Of a stretch of DNA of 64,000 bases, positions 42,701 to 53,059 are shown in pieces (within the stretch, counting starts at the first letter, position 1; each line of letters opens with the position of its first letter). The notes under the pieces are model-generated. The model ran no database searches. It was not told the DNA's origin and worked only from the letters and a program-made list of their open reading frames with translations. This stretch comes from Trachythela sp. YZ-2020 (taxonomy: Eukaryota > Cnidaria > Anthozoa > Malacalcyonacea > Clavulariidae). A program made the translations under genes and the position numbers. The DNA is taken from positions 4,885,001 to 4,949,000 of the forward strand of contig JADLSH010000220.1 in NCBI GenBank assembly GCA_016169945.1, in the 5' to 3' direction.

Positions 42701-45700
42701 CATGATCATGGAAGATCTTGCCCTGATCCCACCATGATCTTGCCCAGATTCTACAATATCTCCTCAAATTCTATCATTTTCTTGCCATGACCATGGAAGA
42801 TCTTGTCATGATCCCAATATATATGATGTTGCCAAAATCCTATTACAATTTTTCCAGGATCCTATCGTAAAATTGCTATGATCTTTGGTAATCTTGCCAA
42901 GATCCCACGATAATCATGCCAAGATCCCACCATGATCTTACCAAGATCCTATCACAATCTTCCCAAGATCCTTTAATAATCTTGCCATGATCTTGGAAGA
43001 TCTTGCTAAGATCCCACCATGAACATGCCAAGATCCCACCATGATCTTGCCAAGATCCTACCAATTTTAATTGGGAGATGTCAATTCTAGACTAATTGTA
43101 ACGTAGCCTACCACGAAAATTCGACCCTTCAATAATTATTCATAATAACTATAGATCGATTAGCGTCAAACAGCAGTCGCTATGGGCTATGTGGATAGTA
43201 TGCACGCATGCTGTTTACTTTGCAATGAATATTCGATCTGGCACGCAAATGTGAAAGACCGACATTGTTCCGTAGTTGAAACAATAATATGCGTACTAAT
43301 ATACTATACTCTCTATAATCCCTGTTAACCCTGCAATAATACCGAAAAAAATTTCATTTCAAGTTGATTTACTTAAAGAGTAGCGAGATATATCTTTGCG
43401 TGCCAGATGCCAGATACAACTTAGACTAATATCCCCAAATCTTGTTATCTGCGCATTATTCGCATATTTACTGTTGGCAACCGTTGCTAAATTGCCAGTC
43501 TAAGGCGGGTTTTAGGTGGTCAAACAACGTACACCGCACTTTATACTTCTGTTCCTCAAGTTTTTTTCTGCACTAAAGAAGATAAAATATGACTTGCCGA
43601 ACTGTCTTGTTGAAGGTAAGTACTTTTACAACTTATTTGTACCAAAGGAAACGAGGCCTGCTCTGGGATCTTAACTCGCCTTAACTCGCCGCGAGAGAAT
43701 GCCTTGTCAATATATTGGAAATTCCAAGGGTACAGAATATACTAGAAATACATGCTTGCAGTAACCCCTCGCCCCAGCTGAACATTGCCAGACATTACAT
43801 TCCAAAACATTACTATTGCTAATCTTTTTTATCAAAAAATCTGCCATGCAAAGGTTGTAGGCGAGTCGGATATCTGCGTTCAAAACAAATTTTTGGCATA
43901 GAAAACAGAATTGGATCCTTGGCGCACACCCCTCTTCACGACGCAATCAAAGGCTATCGCCAAATGAAATGTTTTACCTGACGTAATCACTGTGGCTTCC
44001 TTCATTTTAAATTTGCCATTAAAATTTTGATCATTACTCTAATAGTTTGGAAAGAAGAGTGGAAGGAAACAATATTATTTTGGGAAATATATTTTGAAAG
44101 AATAAAAAATGGAAATTTTGTTTCAAGAAGAGGAAGCACAGTAGCCATGGCAACACGATAAAATAAACTTCTTTTCTGGAGTACAAAACAACAGGCACAG
44201 AATACTACAAAATTAATTAAAATATTAGTTGTTTTAGCCATACAAATCTGAGATATATGGTGTAGGTATGTTCTTATGCATTCTATAAGCTTCAAATTAA
44301 TGTTTAAATGCAACCTTCCGTTTACTAAAACGTTGCCAAAAGTTTATAAGACTAAACTGCTTTTTACTTATAAATTAGTTTTTTAAATGAAATCAGTTGA
44401 AAATATACAAATTCTCTGGTGTGAAACGATTTCGCTTTCCTTTTAAGTTGGAACTTTTTGATAGCATAAAATATAGGATATTTTAATTGTAAAAAAATGA
44501 AAATCTATGTAAATAAAACAACATTCTTACGGCTATGTCAACAATTTAATATGAGAAACTTGCCATATTTTTTCGACCATCTATCTCTATTTATCCTTTT
44601 TTATAAAGTATAAACGATAAATTTGTTCCGCAGCTTTTCCTGAAGTCCCAAAAAGCTATTTATAAGTTATAATTCAGACTTACTGATATGACTTACTCAT
44701 GTTTTTAATTATAATTCGCTCATTCCACTCCTAACAAAGATTAGTGAGATGACCACCCATCACTCCCATCCAGTGAACTCCATAAATTTCTAATATCTGG
44801 AACGATAACATTCAATCATTCAGGCGGAAAAAAGTGAAGCCTAAATCCAAGTCCTTTTACGCGGTCCGTACGTCAGTTTCAGTCCCTCAAAAGTCAATTT
44901 CACGCGGTCCGTACGTCAGTTTCAGTCCCCCACAACTTATTTACTGCGCGGTCCGTACGTAAACTCAGAAAAAAACTCTATTTTTGTGTTATTTTTTGGA
45001 AAAAAAACAACAGTTTTTTTGCAAACGAAGTAGTTTCTACTTTGTAACTGGCTAAAAAAGATTACAGAAGGAAAACTAGGAGGAAAACACATCTTTGTCA
45101 CTGAGTGACTGAAGTAAGTTAGTTTTCTCACTGTTTTTGTTCAAACAGCGAAAATATTTTGTTTTTTGTCAGTCGTATAAGCCGTATAAGCTAGTTTGTG
45201 CAAAAAGTTTATGAAAGCCATAAAAATATGGGATAAAATAAGTTATCGTGCAGGTTTTAACAGCTTTTCAAGTTTTTTTTCTATTTTCGTAACTTATTTT
45301 GAACTTTGGCCGTTGTGAAATCAATCACGTGATGGCGTAGGCACTGTTATTTTGGCTTCACTTTTCACCGCCTGTTATCGTTCCAGGTAACCAAATTGAG
45401 TTCACTGCTCCCATCACACCCATGAAACATAGCCATGCGCCCGCAAAACTTGATGAACTTTGGATTTCCCATTGCTTTCCTTTTTTTCCGGGTGTAAATA
45501 TCCGCGCGGAATTAGTACCCTCGCACGGCGCTTCGCGCCGGCTCGGGGATTAAAACTGTGATCATGCATGCTCCAATGTGGTAAGAAATTGTAGTTATTC
45601 GAACGAATTTACATATGTGCTAAACTTACCAAATAAGCTTGAATTTACGTGGCAAATATGGTATTTCATTTCCATGTGTTTATTTAATAACTAAAACAGA

Positions 45701-48700
45701 GGATTGATCAGTATTTATTTTAATTGCCCTCGGTATATAAAGTACAATATTTATAAAAATTCACTAATATTAAAATTTAGTTTATATAAAGTTTACCTTA
45801 CTATAATTTAGAACTAATAAATGTGATATAAACAGTGAACATTTACCAACCTAGATTGATACATATAAATATTTGGACAAAACGGAAGCGCATATAAATA
45901 TTGTTAGAAATACTCACGCGAAATGTTCACTCGGGTTTAAAATGAAGGACGAATAGCAAGATATTGTCATTATTCTTGATCTCAAGAGCAGCAGAACAGT
46001 TCTTCTCCAGTTAAAAGCTACCATTTCTTTCCCGATTGCGGTGGTATTAATAGCTGTTATCTTGAAAGCGAACGCCCTTCGTGGCTTTGCATTGTCTACT
46101 CGTTTTGCAGCCATAAAAGCATCGTTTTGTGTTTTCATACCTTAAAAATATTGTTTAAATGTGTGAATTGAATACAATAGAATACTTAAAAAGTAAGGTG
46201 AAATCAGATCGAGCAACAAAATATAATGTAATATGATATCTTGCGCACCCCTTTTCAACAATATAATTATTTCTAATACTTTATCGCGAAGCGTGCGTCT
46301 ATCTCATCACGTGACACGAATAAAGAGAGAACAATAGTATATTTGTTACGTGGTCCAGCTAGCCTAGCCATCGAGTTCTACTAACCGTGATCCGACAAAT
46401 GTGTAGTTTGTGTAATCGTAGCTAAAACAGAAAAAAAGAAGAAAACTCTTGAAAACTCTTTTAATTTGATTTTTCAGCACTATTTTCAGAGTGGCAAACA
46501 CTATAAAAGTTCTGCAGGTCTGGCTGGAAAATCTCTGTTCACAATTGAATGGACCAATCAGCATGACTGCGGTGACCGAGATTTAAATTGTAACATTGTT
46601 CTTCAATACCGATGTCAAGATGACGCGAAACATCAAAAGTTGAATCATCACTCAATGAGGAATGGTAAGAGATATGCAACTCCATAGAAAGTAGGGACCC
46701 TAATTTAAAAATAAGAGATTCGTGCATGGAAATTGCTATTATCAACAGTTATGTTACCATAGATTTATTAAATTTAGTTACATGTAGAACATTGATTAAT
46801 TAAGAACTACGGTTTGATACATAATGAAATAACCGTAGAAAATTGCAGGCGTGTCCCATTAGCTGTAGCATGGACAGCCGCATTTGGGCCTTCTACCTTA
46901 TGGGCTCAGTTGTTCAATTGTTCTTTCATATTTTATTCAGTTGGGTTTAAGCTAAGATATAAATGTTAAACCCATTAGTTATTGCCTCCTAATAATCTTA
47001 AAATATATTGAGAATTGATGAAAAATTCCGCCGTATCTCAATACCATAAAAAAATATGGGTGAAAATTGCCTTTGTTCCTTCATGTAAACATTGTCACAA
47101 AGTTAGGGATTGTTTTAAGCCGGCTTCATTCCGAGATTTAACTTAGTAGCAAAGTTTGGATACTCCTAGGAAAAGTTACCACCACTCCACAATATCGCAA
47201 ATCGACATTCACCACTCGCTATTACAAGAACTATTACATGAATATTGATTCAAAGAATTTTGTTCGAGGTCTTCATGAATCCTGGGAATGGTATGATAAA
47301 TGCTACAAAAGAGATCGTAATAAAGGTGATATGAATGCTGTTGTATATATTATATAATATAATTCGGATCTAAATGTACAAAAACCACGCAAGAGGGGGG
47401 ACTGGGGGGGAACTTTATCCGCAACCCCCTATTTATTTCATCACATATATTGTGATTTCTAGTAGAATCTCCGGTCTGGTATTCGATACTAGTGCCAATG
47501 CTCCCTCTGAGATCTTTAGTCCCCCTAATGCAAAAATGCTCTGCGGTCCCTGCTGAAAATAACCGACCAAAACGGAAAACGAAATGGGCGTTATAAAATA
47601 GAAGTGCCCAAATCTTTTGGCTAAAAAGACAAAGTTGTATAACAACGCTGCTGAACTAAGCCTGCATGAGAAAGTAAATAAAGGCATTGAAGACAGCAGA
47701 ATTCAACCAAACTCAAATCAACTACTGTTTGAGTTGAAAAAGTCCGCAGGTTATTTCCGTTATGTTGTCTCGTTTTTTGCTTAGTTTTTAACTTTATCCA
47801 GACTCGGCTTTTTTCAGTCTTCTAGGACTGGGGGGTGGAGGGGGAACGGGCAGAAAGTGCCCGCGGTGAATATTAGGAAAAGTCATGAAATTTCAGAATC
47901 ATGCATGTACTGGTTTGGGAGATATTAACTTTTAAAATCAGCGCCGGCACTTTCCGCCCCCCCCCCCCAGACTGGATAGGGTGCATATTTCGTTGTTCTT
48001 TTGTTATAATATTATGTGAAAAATTGTTGTCTTAATTCACGGATATAGCGGCTGGTAGTCCAGCGAGTACATATCAGAGCATAGCTTAAATAACCGAATT
48101 TACCTAAGTTTGACATCGAGTTCCATTACTGAATAGCTCAAGGGTAAGGCATAACAATCTGGAATTATTCCTGAGCTTTCACAGTTTACACATGCCAAAT
48201 ACAACATGCACAAGCAGTGCTACTTCACATTTTTATTGAGAATGTTCTTTCATAGGACTATTCACAGCTGATCAGACACTGAAAGGTCAGTCAAGTATTT
48301 ATACACGTCAAAATTCAAATGGTGGTCGTAGTGGTTATGAATGTCCCGAGGAACGAGATTACTATCCTTACTGGCACCCAAATGACTGGACTGATATTGT
48401 GGTGTTGGCTTATAATGAAACCATGTGTAAATATCATCAGAGAGAAAGTTTTAATGTCAAAACTAAAGGTAAGTTTTGAAGAACGAGCTTACTACATTTA
48501 CTGTGCCTTCGTTCTTTGGCGCAGTATAATAGATTTGAACAATTACTGCAAGGCATTTGGGCATGTGACTGGATAAATAATTGCTCTGTTTCCTCATGAA
48601 GATTGTCAATGTTATCAGAGAGAAGTTTTAATGTCAAAACGAAAGCAGTAAAGGTTGGTCTAGACTTCTATTATGAGTTTGCGATTCATACCATGCACAA

Positions 48701-51700
48701 CATGCGTGCATACATTCAATTTGAAGCAGGTTAAAATCTTAATAAGAAGGAGAGGATGGAATGAGTTGACGCGAATTTCAAATGTTTAAAGCGAGCTTTT
48801 TAACATTTAGACAACAGGCTTTTCCAAAAAGTTCTAATTTCTTTGCTCACAGGGGAATGTCTTGAATACTACCCTGCGAAAGCAAATGGTTTCCGACATT
48901 ACTCAGGTTATAACAACAGAATTGACTGCGAAAAACAGCAAGGCTTTTGGGTTCCATTCAGCAACTATCTAGAAGAATACCCTAAGGCTACAACAGAACA
49001 AAAATATAAAGCTGAAAATTCTAGCGAACTTCGTCTTGTCTGGGCAATTCCGTACCGCTCTGAAGATATTGATAACATGAAGATGATTGGTAACAATGTG
49101 GAATCATTGAAACGTTGTTTGGTCGCACTTGATCCACCAGAATGCAAGAAAGCTCCTTATACAAGATCAAATCATTTAGGAAATGCTCATGGTGTGGTTC
49201 CTCTTCGTTACACATGGGCTATTCCACATTTTCCGTCTGGTCATGCCCAAAGATGCGTCCTAAGAATAAGGTTAGTTAATGTGGCTCGATATAGTAATCA
49301 CAAAAACCTTATTCAAGAATGGCAAAAAAAACTTTATACTATATGAAGAAACCCGGGTGACCACTTGTGCGCGCGGGAATATTAACGAAAAAATTTCGAA
49401 AATGATCTGACGTGAGCAGTGGCTTGCGCCATCCTGCGTCATTGCGCGTGTTATATACCGTTTTCATGTCAATTGCTGACGTCATTAAAAAAATCAATTT
49501 TTAAAAACAATGCGCTATTTCCCATAATTTTGTCCAATGACCTACGTTCACATTTTCCACACTGTATTGCACCGCAATTCAATTTCACTATACCAATAAT
49601 TAAAAAATTCTGTAATGCCAAAAAAAAATTATCGAAGAAAATGACACCCTCTACAATATAATGGAATTGATATTTTAAATAATCATTTTTATGTAGGTAA
49701 ATCTGTTAAAATATAATTAAATCAGTATTTAAAAATTACAAACCTGGAATGATTCTGGAAGACGTTCTTCCTGAATCTAAAAACGATACATGCACGTATA
49801 CTCGGTAGTGTCCTTTACAATGTTTCAACGTAAAATAATTTGAAACGTAGCTTACAATCCTCCCAATATAATCTAAATTGAAATATTTTACGCTTGAAGT
49901 GGAACATTGTAAAAACAAAGAACGTATAATAATTAAATATCTTATCTTTTGTGGAATGCCGCACTTAATACCCGTATTAATTTCAGGTCTATACTAATGT
50001 TATGTTATGAGAACCTATAATAATTTTCTTTCCTTTTTTCTTTATTCAGGTACAACATTTCCACTGGAGATTACCCACCATTTAACACATTCAGTAATGA
50101 AAATAATGACCCGTAAGTACTTTCTATTGTTGTAATCATCATCCGAGCGGAAACCTTCATGCAGCTAATCATATGAAAGATTGATGACTCACTTCAATGT
50201 TTCTAACAAGCTTTGTATGTTATAATAATTTCAGCCAAACAGCGTGAGGCTAGTTAAACGTGATTGGTTAAAATATTTTACAAGATTATGCACCTATCAA
50301 TGTTAGCCCTGCGGCGGGGGAGGCGGGCCAAAGGGGCGGGATTTGTCATTCAACTAAAATTGTGCCAAATTCCCTATCCCAGGGATTCACGTGCTTGTCA
50401 AATCTATGTTACCCAGGGACAATTAAAACTATTTGCAAGTGACGCAAAACAACGATACAATTTATATTTTGAAACAAATTGTGTTTATTAATGAACAACA
50501 GTTTAATGTGAATTGTAATCGTTAATAACTTTTTTATGAAAGGTTCAATATAAAATTTAAAAAAAATCAACTTCGTCAACTACATTTGTCATATGGAGGA
50601 AAAATGGAATGCGGGCTCAAGCGCAATGAAACTGTATGAAACATGATGTAAGTCAGATGTGACCCAGCATTAAATTTTAAAAAAATATCAAATACTTCAG
50701 TCCCCGGGATTGTACTAATCTTAAAATTCCCCATCCGAGGGACTTACCTTCTCGTCAAATCCCGCCGTCTACCACGCCGTCTACCCCCGCCGGCCTAACA
50801 TTGATAGGTGCATTAGTCATACAAAACGTAAACTTGTGCAAAATACATACAGGCATGGACTGACTACAGAGAAAGGGTCCCTACAAAAGAAATGTTACGT
50901 CTTCAGTACATGTTCTAAATGTTAAACCATGGAGAAAATGCGTGCATGAGAATATAAAATATTTGATCTGCGACAGCTTACTCTTAGTTCCAAAAACCCC
51001 ATTACTATCAAGTTTGATTCTCAATGAAATTATATTTTTTGTTTAGGAAAAACGGTGTATATTCTCCAGTCCGAAACAATCCAACAGTAAAAGTTGGTCA
51101 GGTTCAGCTGTCATTACAACTTGCCATCAACACAGATCGATCTCATCTTTTCAAACTCTTACCCAGACCTAAAGCTGTGCCAGATTATGACGTCATCTAT
51201 AATCTAAACGTACGAGGGAAGCGCGGGAATATCGCGCAAGTTTATCCGGCAGTAGAGTACGACTTTTTTCCGAAACGAATGAATATTACAAGCACAAGTC
51301 TTGTGCATATCCAGTGGACTGGTGAGTTACCTAGTGATTTTTGTGGCTATCTGGCATTGGCAGTAAAATACTTGTGCCAAGTAATGCATTGCTTGATGGA
51401 CAAAGAGTATTTCAATACTGTATATAACTTCTCCTTGTTGCTGCATTAATACATACATATTAGTACACACCGACGTCAGGCGTGCAGAATTCAGCCGTAA
51501 TTAAATTATGAAATCAGCAGTGCTTCTTCTCCGGAATCAAGAACAACAACCTATGGATAATATTTCACATTCGTAATTTCAAGCAAGAATGGCTGTCGCC
51601 ATCTCTTTCGTCTTGATTTCGTACAAATTACGTCCCGACACACCTTGCCACCATCACTAAGTTAGCAAGGAGGCCACAGTTTGGAAAGCTAATGTACACG

Positions 51701-52940
51701 AAAATGACGAATCTTGCACTCTCCGTCAAATCCAAAAAGGTTTAGTTAAGGTGCCGGCAGTTATAACAAGCACTATGAACACCCAAATGAAAGAGCGCGC
51801 ATTAAATTTAACGAGGGTAGTGTGTTCCTTTATCACAAGGTTACATGTCGTGTACCCTTTTTAACACCATTTTACCGTGTAGACAGAGTGGGTTTTTAAT
51901 GGCCGTCTCTTTCTTTCAAAGGATCCAATAAAAATCCGACGGGAAATGCTGGGGAAGGAACTGCAGGTTAGTTTAAATGAATGATATACAGGGATCAATC
52001 AGCACATAATCATATGTTGAACGAAACCAAAAACTTTTAAATAACTTCTCCATGCATAAAATTCGATTCAATTGCGTTTACGCACCCATGGGTTCAGGCA
52101 ATCAAATTATAACAGGCATCCTTTTTTTTTTAGACAACCTGTATTATTACTACGATAACTATAAGTCTGCAAAGATATATATAGTCTGCATTGATGAAAT
52201 CCCGATAAATCACCCAAAATGGTGGATTTTATATAGCAAGACGTATTAATATTATTCTTGCGTGACTGCAAGACCCGAATGGAATACATGGAAATTTTGG
52301 AGGTTTGCATGGCTCCGCTTTTACATAAATCCCAAACTTGCAAGTAGTGTCCGAAAAAAATGAATCATTTCAACAGAATTCTATTTTTGATCATGTACTT
52401 ATACGTCACATCTCGGTGATGTGATCAACAATACTACTACAAAAAAATCGGCAATAACAACTTGGTGCAGATACACATGAACTATTTGACTAAATTAACT
52501 GATATAACTGAAACTTTATGCTACATTTTTACATTTTACTCCATTATTTTTATGTAGGTACTGATCGAAGCAACATGGTGGAAATGCACGACCCTTCTGT
52601 GAACTATCCTCTAACCTCGGAAAAACCATTAACCATGTTCCACAATGCTGAAATCATCTGGTCAAGTGATCCAGAGACGAAGACTAAACAAGATCTTATT
52701 TTAAGCATGGCTTCCTCTGGCTATTACAACAGCATGACAATTTGCAAGGCTTCACCACAGAAAACTGCACTTAATGTGCAATTAAACAACGCTCCTGCAT
52801 CGTATCGCGGCATGCTGCTGAGGTTTGCACCGGGTGAATATTACTACATGTGCACAAGGAATAACAACTTCAGTAATCGTAATCAAAAAGGAAGACTTGT
52901 GGTCCGAGATGTGCCAGGCAGCAACCTCGTCACGAAGTAA
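30730..52940 (+). CDS. DD3-3-like secreted protein (10 coding exons, 605 aa)
   Basis: Coding exons: 30730-30760, 38715-38839, 39202-39279, 46478-46664, 48256-48468, 48853-49270, 50050-50112, 51047-51321, 51922-51966, 52558-52940. Every junction has AG/GT borders and matching phase, and the total is 1818 nt with TAA at 52938. Residues 1-21 form a signal peptide ending LIDA. The mature protein starts [14 protein letters not shown], the hallmark start of the DD3-3 family first described in Dictyostelium. Further family blocks are [12 protein letters not shown] (about residues 98-109), [18 protein letters not shown] (exon 5), [20 protein letters not shown] (end of exon 6), FNTFSNEN (exon 7) and [20 protein letters not shown] (exon 10). 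Length is close to the Dictyostelium protein as I remember it. No transmembrane segment follows the signal, so a secreted or matrix product is expected. Molecular function is unknown in the family. Confidence 0.92.
31105..31625. repeat. ~74-bp tandem repeat, about 7 units
   Basis: Units contain GAAGACCAAAATATCCGCAA, GCGGTTTTATTTTTCCACTC and GATTCAGCA. Starts near 31131, 31205 and 31279 are 74 bp apart; later units drift. It lies in intron 1 of the DD3-3-like gene and abuts the left end of the fold-back element at 31630. Confidence 0.85.
31630..34406. mobile_element. fold-back element rich in AAGATAATT motifs (holds Helitron C)
   Basis: The ends TACACTGCAAATTCTTCAAA and its near complement (TTTTGAAAAATGTGCAGTGTA region ending 34406) are inverted. 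Both sides are filled with TATCTTGTTTTAAGAT / AAGATAATTATCTTGT units. The centre is occupied by Helitron C at 32315-33678, so the original element was about 1.4 kb. There is no coding capacity. Confidence 0.75.
32315..33678 (+). mobile_element. non-autonomous Helitron copy C (1364 bp)
   Basis: It begins A^TCCCCGAGCC with the palindrome CCGGCGCGAAGCGCCG and ends GCATGTATTTCTAG^T. Internal stretches match copies A and B in the same orientation relative to the ends, for example the GTTGCCATG..ACAGTGCTTCC region. It is the longest copy; no Rep/helicase. Confidence 0.85.
34407..35128. other. intron sequence without recognisable features
   Basis: AT-rich intron 1 sequence of the DD3-3-like gene. 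I see no open frame, inverted repeat or known element. Confidence 0.4.
35129..35375. repeat. ~17-bp tandem repeat (AAAACCCGGAATnnCTA)
   Basis: About fourteen degenerate copies of TCTAAAACCCGGAATACTA-like units. It directly precedes the left end of the 2.5-kb TIR element. Confidence 0.85.
35388..37890. mobile_element. 2.5-kb element with ~180-bp TIRs and TAA duplication
   Basis: The ends TAGGCCGTGAGCTAGTGCAC and TAGGCCGTCAGCTAGTGCAC (complement of the right end) are inverted. The similarity runs inward about 180 bp, including AACACGCTGAACCCAAATCT against the complement of AGATTTGGATTCAGCGTGTT. TAA lies on both sides (35385-35387, 37891-37893). A three-base TWA duplication fits PIF/Harbinger-like elements. 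No transposase is readable; 35840-36010 is shared with 45910-46140 in inverse orientation. Confidence 0.75.
37950..38700. repeat. tandem duplication of the sequence upstream of DD3-3-like exon 2
   Basis: GGGACAATTGGAGCAGGATG at about 37960 and GGGACAATTGGAACTGGATG at about 38645 begin parallel stretches running to ATTATTAAATTG. GTGTTCCAATTTCGAACAT (38178) recurs as GTGTTCCAATTTCAAACAT (38525). The first copy has no intact exon, only a TTAACAAGCACAG acceptor-like remnant. Confidence 0.65.
38715..38839 (+). CDS. DD3-3-like, exon 2
   Basis: Acceptor GCACTAACAG; phase 1 in, phase 0 out. It completes the signal peptide ([11 protein letters not shown]) and gives the mature N terminus [20 protein letters not shown] through RMFDSQ. 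Donor GTGAGT. Confidence 0.92.
39202..39279 (+). CDS. DD3-3-like, exon 3
   Basis: It reads [20 protein letters not shown] to TQFNM, 26 codons, phase 0 in and out, with acceptor GTTCTAG and donor GTACTT. The NNxKGGYN start directly continues FDSQ, as in the family. Confidence 0.88.
39280..42544. other. intron 3 of the DD3-3-like gene, left part: nothing recognisable
   Basis: Open frames here (for example 39796-40074) are short, lack domains and overlap frames on the other strand. I see no TIR or tandem repeat before 42545. Confidence 0.4.
42545..43062. repeat. ~22-bp minisatellite (ATCTTGCCAAGATCCCACCATG)
   Basis: About 20 degenerate units built on CCAAGATCCCACCATGATCT. The unit contains near-palindromic GATCTTGCCAAGATC, so single strands can fold into repeated hairpins. 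On the minus strand it reads as a repetitive [13 protein letters not shown] peptide without start context; I treat it as satellite. Confidence 0.9.
43742..45549 (-). mobile_element. non-autonomous Helitron copy B (with nested hAT MITE)
   Basis: It has the same ends as copy A (minus strand TCCCCGAGCC at 45549 to TTTCTAG at 43742, A/T flanks). Apart from the MITE it is nearly identical to copy A over about 1.1 kb. It keeps the uninterrupted target of hAT A (one GGTGTAGG). It carries about 38 bases absent from copy A around 44005-44055. Confidence 0.85.
44771..45407. mobile_element. 637-bp hAT MITE inside Helitron B
   Basis: The ends are CAGTGAACTC and GAGTTCACTG. Imperfect inner TIR similarity includes CTGGAACGATAACA on both sides. 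The 8-bp TSD CTCCCATC lies at 44763-44770 and 45408-45415. The empty site is preserved in copy A (CATCACACCC at about 9121). It contains three copies of GCGGTCCGTACGT (about 44860-44960), two of them with CAGTTTCAGTCCC. Confidence 0.92.
45910..46140 (-). repeat. repeat fragment shared with 35840-36010
   Basis: The minus strand matches the plus strand at 35840-36010 (GATGCTTTTATGGCTGC; CAAGAATAATGACAATATCT). The open frame 46138-45914 ([15 protein letters not shown]) is intact here but not in the other copy. No domain is recognised. Confidence 0.6.
46478..46664 (+). CDS. DD3-3-like, exon 4
   Basis: It reads [12 protein letters not shown], then [12 protein letters not shown] and [12 protein letters not shown], ending RNG in phase 1. 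Acceptor TTTTTCAG, donor GTAAGA. The WTNQH-x-CG block is the most conserved part of the family. The preceding intron is 7.2 kb and transposon-filled. Confidence 0.93.
46665..48255. other. intron 4 of the DD3-3-like gene, G/C-run patches only
   Basis: Low-complexity G runs at about 47393-47412 and 47829-47845 and a C run at about 47956. CGGCACTTTC-type words in both orientations around 47850-47965 suggest a small decayed inverted element. Nothing else is seen. Confidence 0.4.
48256..48468 (+). CDS. DD3-3-like, exon 5
   Basis: It reads [20 protein letters not shown], then [18 protein letters not shown] and ends KTKG in phase 1. Acceptor TTTCATAG, donor GTAAGT. A decayed copy of its 3' half follows in the next intron. 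Confidence 0.93.
48476..48650 (+). pseudogene. decayed duplicate of DD3-3-like exon 5 (3' half)
   Basis: GAAGAACGAGCTTACTAC parallels GAGGAACGAGATTACTAT of exon 5. At the far end TATCAGAGAGAAGTTTTAAT then GTCAAAACGAAAG parallels the exon 5 end at 48440-48468. The middle has diverged and carries stops. It lies in the intron between exons 5 and 6. Confidence 0.7.
48853..49270 (+). CDS. DD3-3-like, exon 6
   Basis: This is the largest exon (418 nt), phase 1 in, phase 2 out. It starts [19 protein letters not shown] and ends [20 protein letters not shown]. Acceptor GCTCACAG, donor GTTAGT. Confidence 0.93.
49271..50049. other. intron 6 of the DD3-3-like gene: nothing recognisable
   Basis: AT-rich apart from a GC-rich patch at 49350-49380. 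The short open frame 49419-49661 has no domain. Confidence 0.4.
50050..50112 (+). CDS. DD3-3-like, exon 7
   Basis: It reads [20 protein letters not shown], 63 nt, phase 2 in and out. Acceptor TTTATTCAG, donor GTAAGT. Confidence 0.9.
50289..50812. mobile_element. 524-bp MITE with TTA duplication in intron 7
   Basis: The TIR TGCACCTATCAATGTTAG is present at the left and, as its complement (CTAACATTGATAGGTGCA), at the right. TTA is on both sides (50286-50288, 50813-50815). G-rich blocks follow inside the left end (GGCGGGGGAGGCGGGCC), with C-rich counterparts at the right. Three-base TTA points to a PIF/Harbinger-type MITE. Confidence 0.85.
51047..51321 (+). CDS. DD3-3-like, exon 8
   Basis: It reads [18 protein letters not shown], then [35 protein letters not shown] and SLVHIQWTG. 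Phase 2 in, phase 1 out, donor GTGAGT. Confidence 0.93.
51922..51966 (+). CDS. DD3-3-like, exon 9
   Basis: A 45-nt exon, [16 protein letters not shown], phase 1-1, with acceptor TTTCAAAG and donor GTTAGT. It links the HIQWTG and TDRSNMVE blocks exactly as in the family (W-T-G-S-N-x-N-P-x-x-N-A-G-E-G). Confidence 0.9.
52558..52940 (+). CDS. DD3-3-like, terminal exon
   Basis: It reads [18 protein letters not shown] through [20 protein letters not shown] and ends SNLVTK then TAA. Acceptor TTATGTAG. Confidence 0.94.
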
Positions 52941-53046
52941 ACACAACTGGCCTGTTGTGCTATACGAAGACTTTTGCTTTTCTCCTAATTGCAACTTCAT
53001 GACAATATTCGTAATCAAGGAAAAATAATTTGATTGGAACATTGGC

Positions 53047-53052
53047 AATAAA
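53047..53052 (+). terminator. AATAAA poly(A) signal of the DD3-3-like gene
   Basis: The first AATAAA after the stop, about 107 nt downstream. A second AATAAA near 53328 is an alternative. Confidence 0.55.
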
Positions 53053-53059
53053 ATTTAAT

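Noticed and set aside
42876..43064. Repetitive [13 protein letters not shown] frame
   Set aside because: Produced by the 22-bp minisatellite; no start context or conservation argument.
50264..50491. 75-aa open frame
   Set aside because: Runs across the left TIR of the TTA MITE; not a gene.
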